From assembly GCF_030063355.1 (NCBI RefSeq), contig NZ_JASISZ010000032.1, positions 17,535-81,534 of the forward strand: a stretch of DNA of 64,000 bases, written 5' to 3'. Shown here piece after piece: positions 22,749 through 31,829 of the stretch. The stretch is from Streptomyces sp. PH10-H1 (GTDB lineage Bacteria > Actinomycetota > Actinomycetes > Streptomycetales > Streptomycetaceae). Numbering within the stretch: position 1 is the first letter of the stretch; each line of letters begins with the position of its first letter. The notes beneath the pieces were generated by a model. It saw only the letters and a list, made by a program, of their open reading frames with translations. It had not been told where the DNA came from and did no database searches. A program made the translations under genes and the position numbers.

Positions 22749-23761
22749 CGGGTACCTCCGGCGGTGGCCGGTACGGGAGACCCGTCGCCGGTGTCGGCGT
22801 CCGCGAAGCGGCGGCCGGCGTAGCGCAGATAGACATCGTCAAGGGAAGGGCGGGCCACGGTCACGGAGGCGACAGCCGCGCCTTCACGTTCGAGTACGGC
22901 GAGCACATGCGGCACCGCGGAGGGGCCGTCGTCGGCCCGGGCGCGCAGATGGCGGCCGTCCACGACCGCCTCGCGGACGCCGGCGAACTCCGACAGCGCC
23001 GTCTCCAGCAGCCGGGCGTCAACGGGTCCGGTGTCGTCGCGCAGCTCGACCTGGACGGCGTCGCCGTGCAGTTCGCCCTTCAGCTCGGCGGGCGTGCCCT
23101 CGACGACGATCCGGCCGCGGTCGACGATCGCGACGCGCTCGGCGAGCCGGTCGGCCTCTTCGAGGTAGTGGGTGGTGAGCAGAATGGTCAGACCCTCGTC
23201 GCCCGCCAGCCGGGAGATCTCCTCCCACATGGCGGTGCGCGCCTCGGGGTCCAGCCCGGTGGTCGGCTCGTCGAGAAAGAGCACCTCGGGCCGGTGGACC
23301 AGGCCGAGCGCCACGTCCAGGCGGCGTTGCATCCCGCCGGAGTACGTCTTGACCAGCCGCTTCGCGGCATCGACGAGGTCGAAGCGGTCCAGCAGTTCAT
23401 CGGCCCGGTGGGCCAGGGCGGCGCCCTTGAGTCCGTAGAGCCGCCCCTGCAGGATCAGGTTCTCCCGGCCGGTGGCGACGGGGTCGGCGCCGGACTTCTG
23501 CGCGACCACGCCGATGGCGCGCCGGACCCGGTCCGGATGGCGCAGCACGTCATGGCCCGCGACGAGCGCGGTCCCGGAGTCGGGGCGGGCGAGCGTGGTG
23601 AGAATTTTGACGGTGGTCGACTTGCCGGCCCCGTTGGGGCCCAGCAGCCCGAAGACGGTGCCCGCCTCGACGGTGATACCCATGCCGTCGAGAGCCTTGA
23701 TGTCGCCGGGATAGGTCTTGACCAGGTTGTGCGCCGCCACGGCGGGCGCGCGGGTAATCAT
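22745..23761 (-). CDS. ABC transporter ATP-binding protein (DrrA-like)
   Basis: 338 residues from ATG 23761, with GGAGGA eight bases upstream; the frame stays open further upstream but that part lacks homology. Walker A GPNGAGKST, Q-loop VVAQKSGADP, signature YSGGMQRRL, Walker B VLFLDEPTTG and H-loop LLTTHYLEEA are all intact. The C-terminal domain (about 230-338) is the DrrA-type regulatory extension. Together with the downstream permease it makes an export pump. A PadR repressor gene lies upstream in the same direction, separated by a hairpin. Confidence 0.95.
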   Translation of the reverse strand: MITRAPAVAAHNLVKTYPGDIKALDGMGITVEAGTVFGLLGPNGAGKSTTVKILTTLARPDSGTALVAGHDVLRHPDRVRRAIGVVAQKSGADPVATGRENLILQGRLYGLKGAALAHRADELLDRFDLVDAAKRLVKTYSGGMQRRLDVALGLVHRPEVLFLDEPTTGLDPEARTAMWEEISRLAGDEGLTILLTTHYLEEADRLAERVAIVDRGRIVVEGTPAELKGELHGDAVQVELRDDTGPVDARLLETALSEFAGVREAVVDGRHLRARADDGPSAVPHVLAVLEREGAAVASVTVARPSLDDVYLRYAGRRFADADTGDGSPVPATAGGTR

Positions 23762-23897
23762 GATGACGGTCCTCCGCATATCGGTGTTGGGCGTTTGCCG
23801 AACGGATCTGCGGGGAGGGAGCCGGGCTATCCTGGGTGTGCCGCACCTGGATCGCCTGGCGCCTGCTTCACGCAGATGTCCGGCCGATGGGTTACGC

Positions 23898-23933
23898 CTC
23901 CGGTGCCCGCTGTTCCCGCAGCGGGCGCCGGAG
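23898..23933 (-). terminator. Hairpin terminator after padR
   Basis: CTCCGGTGCCCGCTG pairs with CAGCGGGCGCCGGAG (14 of 15) around a 6-nt loop, 16 bp past the padR-family stop codon in the direction of transcription. It separates padR from the exporter genes, which likely have their own promoter in the remaining 135 bp. Confidence 0.65.
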
Positions 23934-23949
23934 TTGACTGGTTTCAGGG

Positions 23950-24633
23950 TCAGAGTTCTTTCATACGCTCCCGGAACTCTTCGCCGATCCCGGATTCCAC
24001 GGCCCGTTTCTCGATCTCCGACCATTCCCCGGGGATCTCGCCGCTCTCCTGCCAGGACCGCCATTCGGCGACGCCGGAGATCGTCCCGGCCGTCAGCTCG
24101 CCGAGGAAACCGCGCGTCCAGGCAACTTCCGCCTCGATCATGTGGACCTGGTACTCGGACTCGATGAGGAACATCCGGGGCAGCTCCCCGTCCAGCTGGC
24201 CGAGCACGCCGCGGATGGCGGCCACTTGGACCTCCAACGTGGCGACCCGCTCGCCGAGCAGGGCGATCGCCTCGTCGGGCGGCAGCACCAGAATCAGCGA
24301 GAGCGCCGCCTCATAGGCGGGATACTCACGGACCGGCACGGCCACCAGATCGGCCAGCCAGTCATGCGTCTCCACCCGGCCGGCCTCGGTCAGGCCGTAC
24401 AGGGTGCGCTCAGGGCGGTTGCCCTGCCGCTGGATGCCGGCGATCTCGACGAAGCCATGCTTTTCGAGGTTCTGGACGACGGTGTAGAGCGAGCCATAGT
24501 TGATCTTGATGCTCTGCTCCTTGCCCCGCTGCCGGAGCACCTGCGCAATCTCGTACGGATGCATGGGCCGCTCCCCGAGCGTCGCCATCACCGCCAGCGC
24601 CAGTGGATTGGACAGCTTTCGCCGGTTCGCCAT
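23950..24633 (-). CDS. PadR-family transcriptional regulator
   Basis: 227 residues from ATG 24633 (GAGGTGAG lies just upstream; in-frame GTGs at 24636 and 24642 are alternatives). The N-terminal PadR winged helix is textbook: LALAVMATLGERPMHPYEIA, INYGSLYTVVQNLEKHGFVE, RTLYGLTEAGR. A long C-terminal helical domain (about 110-227) provides dimerisation. PadR proteins repress adjacent efflux pumps and are released by the pump substrate, so this is the probable regulator of the DrrAB-like exporter and of itself. Confidence 0.92.
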   Translation of the reverse strand: MANRRKLSNPLALAVMATLGERPMHPYEIAQVLRQRGKEQSIKINYGSLYTVVQNLEKHGFVEIAGIQRQGNRPERTLYGLTEAGRVETHDWLADLVAVPVREYPAYEAALSLILVLPPDEAIALLGERVATLEVQVAAIRGVLGQLDGELPRMFLIESEYQVHMIEAEVAWTRGFLGELTAGTISGVAEWRSWQESGEIPGEWSEIEKRAVESGIGEEFRERMKEL

Positions 24634-24669
24634 CACTCTCACCTCGCTCCCGTATATCCGTGGCCGAGC

Positions 24670-24704
24670 ATATCGCGTTTACACGACGTCGACAAGCGCG
24701 ATAC
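24670..24704. promoter_or_regulatory. Candidate PadR operator/promoter region
   Basis: ATATCGCG (24670-24677) and CGCGATAC (24697-24704) form an imperfect dyad (7 of 8) separated by 19 bp, 37 bp upstream of the padR ATG in an unusually A+T-rich patch that also contains GTATATCC. Dyads with TAT/ATA ends are common PadR targets. This is inference from position and symmetry. Confidence 0.35.
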
Positions 24705-24992
24705 ATCGCGAGTCTGACGCGATGGGAGCGCGACAAACCGCGCCCGCGGCCATCGGTCGGGCCGGGGCACTTCGGGGCGGCGATTGGCGCCGTCTACGGG
24801 CTTTCCGCGACTCCCGGGCGGTGGACGGGGGCCCTGCACGTGCCGCTGCCGGGGTTCGGGGGGCGAGTGCTGCGGGCTGGGGAGCTGGGCGGGCGACGGA
24901 GCGGCCGGACCGCGCGGGGCGCGCTTCCTCACGGCCCCCGCGGGGGCCCCGCTCGCCGGGCTCGCCGGCGAGCGGGGGGTGTCGGGTGGGAG
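24705..24992. other. Intergenic region between padR and helY, with helY terminator
   Basis: The 359-bp gap between padR and helY (24634-24992) holds the padR operator candidate on its right-hand side in transcription terms and the helY hairpin (24947-24977). Between them I see G+C-rich sequence with no recognisable gene; open frames across it have no family motif. Confidence 0.6.
24947..24977 (-). terminator. Hairpin terminator after helY
   Basis: CCCCGCTCGCCGG pairs perfectly with CCGGCGAGCGGGG (13 bp, 5-nt loop), starting 15 bp after the helicase stop codon. It is the clear end of the leftward pafB-to-helY gene series. Confidence 0.75.
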
Positions 24993-27818
24993 TCAGCCCA
25001 CCGACGAGTACGCCACGACGCCGCGGCGCAGTGCGTCCACGGCCTTGCGTGCGTTCTTGCGGACCGGGCTGTCGCCGGGGGCCGCGTCGGAGATCTGGCC
25101 GAGCACGTCGATGACCTGCTTGCACCAGCGTACGAAGTCACCGGCCGGCATCTCGGCGTCGCCGAGTACGGCGTCCAGGCCGTGGCCCGAGGCCCAGCGG
25201 TAGACGGGCCAGGCGAAGCCGAGGTCCGGTTCGCGCTGGCCGACGCCCTCGGTCTGGTGGATCCGGTGGTCCTCCTCCAGCGCGTCGAGCCGGCCCCAGA
25301 TCCGGACCATCTCGGCGAGCGCCTCTTTGGCGTTGCCGGTGGGGAGTTTCGGCGCGATCGCGTCATCGGACTGCCGCGCCTCGAAGACCAGCGCCGAGAC
25401 GCACGCCGCCAGTTCGGCCGGGCCGAGCCCGTCCCAGACGCCTTCGCGCAGGCACTCGCTGGCCAGCAGGTCCAGCTCGCCGTAGAGCCGGGCGAGCCGC
25501 TTGCCGTCCGGGGTGACCTTCTCGCCCTCGAGATAGCCGAGTTCGGTGAGAAGACCGCAGATCCGGTCGAAGGTGCGGGCGATGGTGTTGGTGCGGCCCT
25601 CGATGCGCCGTTCCAGCTGCTTGGTGTCGCGCGCCAGCCGGTGATAGCGCTCGGCCCAGCGGGCGTGGTCCTCGCGCTCGTCGCAGCCGTGGCAGGGATG
25701 CGCGCGGATCTCGGTGCGCATCCGGGCGATATCGGCGTCGTCGGCCGCCGCGGCCCGCGGTTTACGGTGCCGCTCCGGCGCTGCCCATCCGGAGGTTCCG
25801 GCCTTGGTACGCATCGCCGAGGCCAGGTCACGCCGGGACTGCGGGCTGCGCGGGTTGAAGCTCTTCGGGATCCGCATCCGGTCGACGGCTTCGACGGGGA
25901 TCGGGAAGTCTATCTGCGCGAGCCGTTTGACCTGCCGCTCGGCGGTGAGCACCAGCGGACGCGGACCGTCCTGATGGTCCTCGTGCCGCCGGTGGCCGGG
26001 GCTGCGGCCGGCCGGGACTCCCGGCTCCAGGACCAGGGCGAGACCGGCGTACTTGCCGGCCGGGACATGGATGATGTCGCCCGGCTTGAGCTTCTCCAGC
26101 GCGTCGGACACGGCGGCTCGGCGCTGGGTGGCGCCCTGCCGGGAGAGTTCGGCCTCGCGGTCCTTCAACCGGCGGCGCAGCGCCATGTACTCGTCGAAGT
26201 TGCCGAGGTGGCAGGTCATCGACTCCTTGTAGCCGTCGAGTCCCTCCTCGTTGCGCTGCACCTGCTTGGAGATCCCGACGACCGACCGGTCGGCCTGGAA
26301 CTGCGCGAAGGAGGTCTCCAGCAGTTCCCGCGAGCGGTGCCGCCCGAACTGGCCGACCAGGTTGACCGCCATGTTGTACGACGGCTTGAAGGACGAGCGC
26401 AGCGGATACGTCCTGGTGCCGGCCAGGCCCGCGACGGCGCCCGGGTCGAAGGCGCGCTGCCACAGCACGACGGCGTGGCCCTCGACGTCGATACCGCGCC
26501 GCCCGGCACGGCCGGTCAGCTGGGTGTACTCGCCGGGGGTGATGTCGGCGTGGGTCTCGCCGTTCCACTTGACGAGCTTCTCGAGGACGACCGAGCGGGC
26601 CGGCATGTTGATGCCGAGCGCCAGGGTCTCGGTGGCGAAGACCGCCTTGACCAGGCCCTTGAGGAAGAGCTCCTCGACGACTTCCTTGAACGTCGGGAGC
26701 ATGCCGGCGTGGTGGGCTGCGACGCCGCGCTCCAGGCCCTCCAGCCATTCGAAATACCGCAGGACGTGGAGGTCCTCGTCCGGGATCGCCTTGGTGCGCT
26801 CCTGGACGATGGCCCGGACGCGCTCCCGGTTCTCGTCGCTGTTGAGCCGCAGTCCCGCGTAGAGGCACTGCTGGACGGCGGACTCGCAGCCGGCCCGGCT
26901 GAAGATGAAGGTGATGGCCGGCAGCAGACCCTCGGCGTCGAGCCGCTCGATCACATCGGCGCGGCTGGGCGTCCAGACCCGGCCGCTCGACCGCCGTTCG
27001 CGCTCGCGGTCCGCCTCGTAGCCGCGCTTGTTCCGGTCGCGGGGGTGGACGGTCCGCTGGTTCTCCATACGGGCGAGGCGTACGAGGTCGGGATTGACCT
27101 CGAGGCGGGCGGTCTCATCGGCGCCCTCCTTCTCCTCGAAGAGGTCGTACATCCGCTTGCCGGCCAGTACGTGCTGCCACAGCGGGACCGGGCGGTGCTC
27201 GGAGACGATCACTTCGGTGCTGCCGCGCACGGTGTCGAGCCAGTCGCCGAACTCCTCTGCATTGGAGACGGTCGCCGACAGTGACACCAGCGTCACGGAC
27301 TGCGGCAGGTGGATGATCACCTCTTCCCAGACGGCGCCGCGGAAGCGGTCGGAGAGGTAGTGGACCTCGTCCATCACCACATAGCCGAGGCCGTCGAGCG
27401 CCGAGGATCCGGCGTAGAGCATGTTGCGCAGCACCTCGGTGGTCATCACGACCACCGGTGCGTCGCCGTTGACGCTGTTGTCACCGGTGAGCAGGCCGAC
27501 CTTGTCCGCGCCGTAGCGCTTGACGAGGTCGCTGAACTTCTGGTTCGACAGCGCCTTGATCGGTGTGGTGTAGAAGCATTTGCGGCCCTCGGTGAGGGCG
27601 AGGTGGACGGCGAACTCGCCGACAATGGTCTTTCCGGAGCCGGTCGGCGCGGCGACCAGCACTCCGCTTCCGGCCTCCAGAGCCTGACATGCCGCGATCT
27701 GGAACGGATCCAGGTCGAAGTCGTACAGCGCGCGGAACGGCGCGAGGGCAGTGGCCTGATCGGCCGCGCGACGCCGGTCTGCGGCGTAGCGCTCGGCGGG
27801 GGACATCTCATCGGTCAT
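24993..27818 (-). CDS. helY: Ski2/Mtr4-like superfamily II helicase HelY
   Basis: 941 residues from ATG 27818 (MTDEMSPAERY). Helicase motifs are in order: Q-like DFDLDPFQ, Walker A APTGSGKT, TTPIKALSNQK, MTTEVLRNML, DEVHYL (motif II), LSATVSN (motif III), then motifs V and VI in LALGINMPARSVV and QLTGRAGRRGID. The long C-terminal region resembles the Ski2/Mtr4 arch-helical domains and has a CHGCDEREDHARW stretch. HelY-type proteins act on RNA or DNA; the function in actinobacteria is poorly known. The position after tatA-tatC matches the mycobacterial pafBC-tatAC-helY order. Confidence 0.93.
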   Translation of the reverse strand: MTDEMSPAERYAADRRRAADQATALAPFRALYDFDLDPFQIAACQALEAGSGVLVAAPTGSGKTIVGEFAVHLALTEGRKCFYTTPIKALSNQKFSDLVKRYGADKVGLLTGDNSVNGDAPVVVMTTEVLRNMLYAGSSALDGLGYVVMDEVHYLSDRFRGAVWEEVIIHLPQSVTLVSLSATVSNAEEFGDWLDTVRGSTEVIVSEHRPVPLWQHVLAGKRMYDLFEEKEGADETARLEVNPDLVRLARMENQRTVHPRDRNKRGYEADRERERRSSGRVWTPSRADVIERLDAEGLLPAITFIFSRAGCESAVQQCLYAGLRLNSDENRERVRAIVQERTKAIPDEDLHVLRYFEWLEGLERGVAAHHAGMLPTFKEVVEELFLKGLVKAVFATETLALGINMPARSVVLEKLVKWNGETHADITPGEYTQLTGRAGRRGIDVEGHAVVLWQRAFDPGAVAGLAGTRTYPLRSSFKPSYNMAVNLVGQFGRHRSRELLETSFAQFQADRSVVGISKQVQRNEEGLDGYKESMTCHLGNFDEYMALRRRLKDREAELSRQGATQRRAAVSDALEKLKPGDIIHVPAGKYAGLALVLEPGVPAGRSPGHRRHEDHQDGPRPLVLTAERQVKRLAQIDFPIPVEAVDRMRIPKSFNPRSPQSRRDLASAMRTKAGTSGWAAPERHRKPRAAAADDADIARMRTEIRAHPCHGCDEREDHARWAERYHRLARDTKQLERRIEGRTNTIARTFDRICGLLTELGYLEGEKVTPDGKRLARLYGELDLLASECLREGVWDGLGPAELAACVSALVFEARQSDDAIAPKLPTGNAKEALAEMVRIWGRLDALEEDHRIHQTEGVGQREPDLGFAWPVYRWASGHGLDAVLGDAEMPAGDFVRWCKQVIDVLGQISDAAPGDSPVRKNARKAVDALRRGVVAYSSVG

Positions 27819-27912
27819 CTTGCCACCGAGCGTACCGGCCCCCACCGACACACCGCGTGATCTTTATTCGTACCGGTCCTCAGAGCAGCAGCAGAGCAGC
27901 GTCAGACCAGCG

Positions 27913-28800
27913 TCAGACCAGCAGCCGCACGGCCCGCGGCACCGTCACGGCGGTCAGCGGCAGCGGCCCGATCCGCTCACCGTCCGCGTACCCCGTCACA
28001 TCCTCGGCGGCGAGCCGCACCCGGGCCGCCCGGTGCACGGTGACCTTCGGGTGGCTGGGATGCGTCCCCCGGTAGACCCGGGGGAAGACCGTGAGGAGAG
28101 TGGTGCGGCTGCACGGCCCGACCACCGTGACGTCGAACAGCCCGTCGTCCAGTACCGCGTCGGTGCAGATCCGCATCCCGCCGCCGTACGACGACCCGTT
28201 GCCGACCGCGATCAAGGTGGCCTCGATCTCGCGTTCCGGACTGTCGTCGAACTGAATCGTGTACGGAATCGGGCGCAGGGCGGCGAGTTCGGCGAGCATC
28301 GCCACGTCGTAGCGGAAGCGGCCGGTGGGCCAGCGCATCCGGTTGCCGCGGTCGTTGACCCGCGAGTCGAATCCGGAGGCCAGTACGGTGCCGAACCAGC
28401 GGTCCCCGACCCGGCCCAGGTCGACCTCCCGCACGCGCCCCTCCTTCAGGGCGTCGGCGACCGTGCGGCCCGCGGCGGAAGGGTCGCGCACCGGCAGCCC
28501 GGTCGCACGGGCGAAGTCGTTGCCGGTGCCCACCGCGATCACGCCCAGCGGTGTGCCGGTCCCGGCCACCGCCTGCAGGGCCAGCGAGACCATGCCGTCG
28601 CCGCCGACGCCCACCAGTGCCCTGGTCCCCGCGGCGACCGCCTCGCGGGCGCGTACAAGGGCGTCGGCGGCGTCCTGTCCCACGACGGTACGGACGGTGA
28701 ACCCGGCCTCCCGCATCGCCCGGGCGGCCGGCTGCGCGGCATGCGCGCCCCGGCCGCGGCCGGCGGTGGGATTGACGAAGAGGGTGATGTCGCTGCTCAC
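27913..28800 (-). CDS. Diacylglycerol/lipid kinase family protein (YegS/BmrU-like)
   Basis: 295 residues from GTG 28800. The DAGK catalytic domain has FVNPTAGRGRG at the start, GVGGDGMVSLAL (the GGDG nucleotide-binding loop) and VGTGNDFARA. The C-terminal half is the beta-sandwich lipid-binding lobe (VGNGSSYGGGMRICTDAVLDDG). Such enzymes phosphorylate diacylglycerol or related lipids at the membrane surface using ATP. It lies between tatC and helY in the same direction, with small gaps (37 and 94 bp), so it is probably co-transcribed. Confidence 0.92.
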   Translation of the reverse strand: MSSDITLFVNPTAGRGRGAHAAQPAARAMREAGFTVRTVVGQDAADALVRAREAVAAGTRALVGVGGDGMVSLALQAVAGTGTPLGVIAVGTGNDFARATGLPVRDPSAAGRTVADALKEGRVREVDLGRVGDRWFGTVLASGFDSRVNDRGNRMRWPTGRFRYDVAMLAELAALRPIPYTIQFDDSPEREIEATLIAVGNGSSYGGGMRICTDAVLDDGLFDVTVVGPCSRTTLLTVFPRVYRGTHPSHPKVTVHRAARVRLAAEDVTGYADGERIGPLPLTAVTVPRAVRLLV

Positions 28801-28837
28801 GGGCGGACTTTACCCCTCGTGATCAACCGCGTCGAGG

Positions 28838-29764
28838 TCAGGTGGCGTCGTCGAAGTCGTCGTCAGGACGGTCCAGGGCGCGGGGTGCGGGTGCCGCGGC
28901 GATCTGCTCGGGGATGTGGTCGAGGCCGGACGCCTCGTCCGGGTCGAGCGAGAAGTCCGGGTCCGCCTCACGGCGGCGCCTCTTGCGGATGTCGTTGGCG
29001 TAACTGATGCCCACGGCCCCGAAGTACAGGAACACGATGGGGGCCGCGAGCAGGCACATCGTGAGCGGGTCGCCGGTGGGCGTGGCCACCGCGGCGAAGA
29101 TGGTGATACCGAGCACCATGAGCCGCCACCAGCTGAGCATCCGCTTGGCGGGGAGGACTCCGGTGAAGTTCAGCAGGACCAGGAGCAGCGGCAGTTCGAA
29201 GGCGCAGCCGAAGACGATGATCATGCGGACGACGAGGTCGAGGTAGTCGTCGAGCGGGAACAGGTTGCGCGCGTCCTTGACCGTCAGGCCGATCATGATC
29301 TGCGCGGTCTGCGGCAGGATCACGTAGGCGAGATAGCCGCCGCCGAGGAAGAGCGGGACACCCGCGCCGACGAAGGAGATCGCGTAGCGCTTCTCCTTGG
29401 TGTGCAGTCCCGGCGCCAGGAACGCCCAGAGCTGGTAGAGCCAGATCGGCGTCGTGGCCACCAGGCCGGCCATCAGGGAGACCTTCATCGCGATCGAGAA
29501 GGGGCCGGTCAGCCCGTTCACGGTCATCTCCGCGCACGGCTTGCCGTCGGCCCCTTTGAGCGCGCCGTTGACGCAGCCAACGGACTTCAGGACCGGGTGC
29601 ATGAAGAATTGGATGATGTCGCGGTAGAAGAACGACGCGACGATCGTGACGACGATGATCGCCAGAACCGACTTCAGCAGTCGGTTGCGCAACTCTCGCA
29701 GGTGGTCCGCGAGCGGCATCCGCCCCTCGGGATCCTTCTCCTGCTTGCGGGCAGACTTGAGCAC
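28838..29764 (-). CDS. tatC: Twin-arginine translocase subunit TatC
   Basis: 308 residues from GTG 29764. Six membrane helices are evident, and the N-terminal signature MPLADHLRELRNRLLKS is the TatC signature that binds twin-arginine signal peptides; FVGAGVPLFLGGGYLAY and the later FGCAFELPLLLVLL segment are conserved. The C-terminal tail of about 60 residues is charged and acidic. It forms the receptor of the Tat protein-export complex with TatA encoded 61 bp upstream. No tatB is adjacent; actinobacteria keep it elsewhere. Confidence 0.96.
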   Translation of the reverse strand: MLKSARKQEKDPEGRMPLADHLRELRNRLLKSVLAIIVVTIVASFFYRDIIQFFMHPVLKSVGCVNGALKGADGKPCAEMTVNGLTGPFSIAMKVSLMAGLVATTPIWLYQLWAFLAPGLHTKEKRYAISFVGAGVPLFLGGGYLAYVILPQTAQIMIGLTVKDARNLFPLDDYLDLVVRMIIVFGCAFELPLLLVLLNFTGVLPAKRMLSWWRLMVLGITIFAAVATPTGDPLTMCLLAAPIVFLYFGAVGISYANDIRKRRRREADPDFSLDPDEASGLDHIPEQIAAAPAPRALDRPDDDFDDAT

Positions 29765-29825
29765 CCACGTCCTCGTCTCGTGCGGCAGCCGTCAGCGGCT
29801 TGGTGCGAACCGGTACGGGCTGGGG

Positions 29826-30107
29826 TCAGGCCTGGGTGGTGTGGTTCGGCTCCGCGACCGGGCGGGCGCTGGTCACATCGCCGGGGGCGGCCTGGATCGT
29901 CTTCGGCGCGGCGGGCGCGGACTCAGCGGTGTGAGCGTCCGCCACCGGTGCCTCGTCGTCCTTCTTCATCGCCTTGGCCTCGCTCTTGAGGATGCGGGCC
30001 GACTTGCCGAGCGACCGGGCCATGTCCGGAAGCTTCTTGGCGCCGAACAGCAAGATGACGACGAGAAGGATGAGGACGATCTCGAGGGGCTTGAGATTGC
30101 CGAGCAT
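29826..30107 (-). CDS. tatA: Twin-arginine translocase subunit TatA
   Basis: 93 residues: a short N-terminal membrane helix (about 6-21), the hinge FGAKKLPDMARSLG with the conserved Phe-Gly, an amphipathic helix and a variable, Ala/Pro-rich tail. TatA oligomers form the export pore with TatC. The 274-bp region upstream separates it from the pafC/zinc-ribbon group, so tatAC probably has its own promoter. Confidence 0.95.
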   Translation of the reverse strand: MLGNLKPLEIVLILLVVILLFGAKKLPDMARSLGKSARILKSEAKAMKKDDEAPVADAHTAESAPAAPKTIQAAPGDVTSARPVAEPNHTTQA

Positions 30108-30381
30108 AAGTGTCTACCTTCTCACCGGAGCGGCGTGGGTCCTTGTCTTCGCCGGACCGGGCATGTGCCCGTTCCGCCGTACTGGCAGTGATCGTAGCGT
30201 GCGGCGGTAAACGCCGGGCAATCCGCCGGCAACCACCAGGTGCGACCCCCGCCGCTCGTACACGGGGCCGCGCTAGGCAGCGTACCTCCCGGGACGGCCA
30301 TGAACGAGGGTCGATCGTGTAACGCCGGGATTCTCCCGCCTGGCGATCCCCCGATTCACCGTTGTGCCGGGCGCAGGCACG

Positions 30382-30585
30382 TCAGCCGCGGGAGATGTCC
30401 CCGGCGCGCTCCGCGAGCGGCTCCGCGGCCTGGCGCAGCCGCTCGGAGGCGCGGGCGAGGTCGTCGGTGCTCCTGGCCACCTGCCCGGCCAGCCGCTGAA
30501 CCTCGGCGAAGACCCGGACACCGAGCACACCGAGCACGAGGATGCCGGCGGTCGAGAGGCCGACGTACAGGTAGAGCCACCACAT
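30382..30585 (-). CDS. Small single-pass membrane protein, unknown function
   Basis: 67 residues: an N-terminal membrane helix (WWLYLYVGLSTAGILVLGVLG) followed by an amphipathic helix rich in Arg, Glu and Ala that could form a coiled coil (ARSTDDLARASERLRQAAEPL). It lies between the zinc-ribbon gene and tatA, 18 bp after the former. Its topology (N-terminal helix plus amphipathic helix) resembles TatA/TatB but without the FG-P hinge, so I do not call it a Tat component. The function is unknown. Confidence 0.7.
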   Translation of the reverse strand: MWWLYLYVGLSTAGILVLGVLGVRVFAEVQRLAGQVARSTDDLARASERLRQAAEPLAERAGDISRG

Positions 30586-30603
30586 GGCCCCGACCCTATC
30601 GGC

Positions 30604-30858
30604 TCAGCCGATGTGCAGCCGCATGGTGCGCACCCCGCCGCCGGTGAGCAGTTCGATGATCCGCTCCCCCGCCGGCCTGCGGACGGCCATCCCGCACCCG
30701 GGGCAGGTGAAGGAGTAGAACGTGGTCCGGTGGGTGCGGCCGATGGCCAGCCGCAGCTCCTGCGACGCCAGCTCGAAGCGGCCGCGGCAGTCCGGGCACG
30801 CGGCCTTGAAGAGCACCGCGGACGGCGCCGGGGACGTCATCGTGGAGGCCATCGTCAT
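30604..30858 (-). CDS. Small zinc-ribbon protein
   Basis: 84 residues from ATG 30858 (GGGAGCG just upstream; ATG 30852 is also possible). Two Cys pairs, CPDCRGRF and CPGCGMAV, 32 residues apart, form a zinc-ribbon; between them FELASQELRLAIGRTHRTTFYSF is predicted to be beta-rich. The C-terminal part is short and basic. It starts 9 bp after pafC, so it belongs to the pafBC operon. I do not recognise a specific family; a nucleic-acid-binding or protein-docking role is possible. Confidence 0.75.
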   Translation of the reverse strand: MTMASTMTSPAPSAVLFKAACPDCRGRFELASQELRLAIGRTHRTTFYSFTCPGCGMAVRRPAGERIIELLTGGGVRTMRLHIG

Positions 30859-30867
30859 CGTCGCTCC

Positions 30868-31815
30868 CTATTCTCCGTACGCCGCCAGCGCCAGCACGGC
30901 CGCGTCGCGCGCCCGCGCGGCGAGGTCGGCCGGCGAGACGATCCGGCCGTCCCGGCCCAGCCGCAGCGCCAGCCGGCGCAGCGAGCCCGGGTCGGGGGTG
31001 CGCAGGCTGATCCGCAGGCCCCCGTCGGGCAGCTCGTCGGCGCTGTCGTGCGGGTAGTACTCGGCCACCCAGCGGCCGCCGGGGCCCACCTCGACGACGA
31101 CCTCCGGGTCGTCGCCCGCCGGCTGCACCAGCCCCAGCGACAGGTCGCGCGGCTCGATCCGCGGCGGGTCGGACGGCTCGTCGAGCAGTTTGATCTCCGC
31201 GACCCGGTCGAGCCGGAAGGTGCGGCGGTCCTCCGACAGCCGGCACCAGCCCTCGAAGTAGGTGTGCCCGACCGCGAAGAGCCGGATCGGGTCCACCTCA
31301 CGCTCGGTGAGGGCGTCCCGGGCGGGCGAGTAGTAGCGGATCCACAGCCGGCGCCGTTCGGCGATGGCCCGGTCCACATCCGCGAAGACGCTGCCCTCGG
31401 ACTCGAAGGTCACCGACAGCTGGGAGCTGGCGGCCGCCACCTCGCCGGCCGCGGTCTCCAGCTTCGCCGTGGCCCGCAGCAGCGCCTGCCGGTCGCTGTC
31501 GCGCAGGCCCGGCAGGTTCGCCACCGCCCGCGCCGCGACGAGCAGCGCCGTGGCCTCGTCCGCGGCCAGCCGCAGCGGCTGCGCCACATCGTCGACGTTG
31601 TGCCACCAGATCCGCTCGCCGTCGGTGTCGATGTCGAGCAGGTCACCGCCGCGGAAGCTCGTACCGCACAGCGGCAGCACGTTCAGGTCACCGATCAGCT
31701 CGGCCTCGGTGACCCCGAAGGCGCGGGCGACATCGGTGACGCGCGCGCCGGGGCGTTCCCGCAGGTACGTCACCAGGGAGAGCATCCGCCGGGTCTGGTC
31801 GATCGCGTTCGCCAT
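30868..31815 (-). CDS. pafC: WYL-domain transcriptional regulator PafC
   Basis: 315 residues from ATG 31815. The N-terminal winged helix (LVTYLRERPGARVTDVARAFGVTEAELIGDL) is followed by a WYL domain (RRRLWIRYYSPARDALTEREVDPIRLF, YFEGWCRLSEDRRTFRLDR) and a C-terminal extension (WCX-type). In mycobacteria PafB and PafC form a heterodimer that activates the LexA-independent DNA-damage regulon; the same function is expected here. It follows pafB by 14 bp. Confidence 0.93.
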   Translation of the reverse strand: MANAIDQTRRMLSLVTYLRERPGARVTDVARAFGVTEAELIGDLNVLPLCGTSFRGGDLLDIDTDGERIWWHNVDDVAQPLRLAADEATALLVAARAVANLPGLRDSDRQALLRATAKLETAAGEVAAASSQLSVTFESEGSVFADVDRAIAERRRLWIRYYSPARDALTEREVDPIRLFAVGHTYFEGWCRLSEDRRTFRLDRVAEIKLLDEPSDPPRIEPRDLSLGLVQPAGDDPEVVVEVGPGGRWVAEYYPHDSADELPDGGLRISLRTPDPGSLRRLALRLGRDGRIVSPADLAARARDAAVLALAAYGE

Positions 31816-31829
31816 GTCGTGAAGTCCCG

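Noticed and set aside
30382..30585. Small membrane protein as TatB or TatE
   Set aside because: It lacks the FG hinge and the proline that follows, and its amphipathic helix is differently charged.
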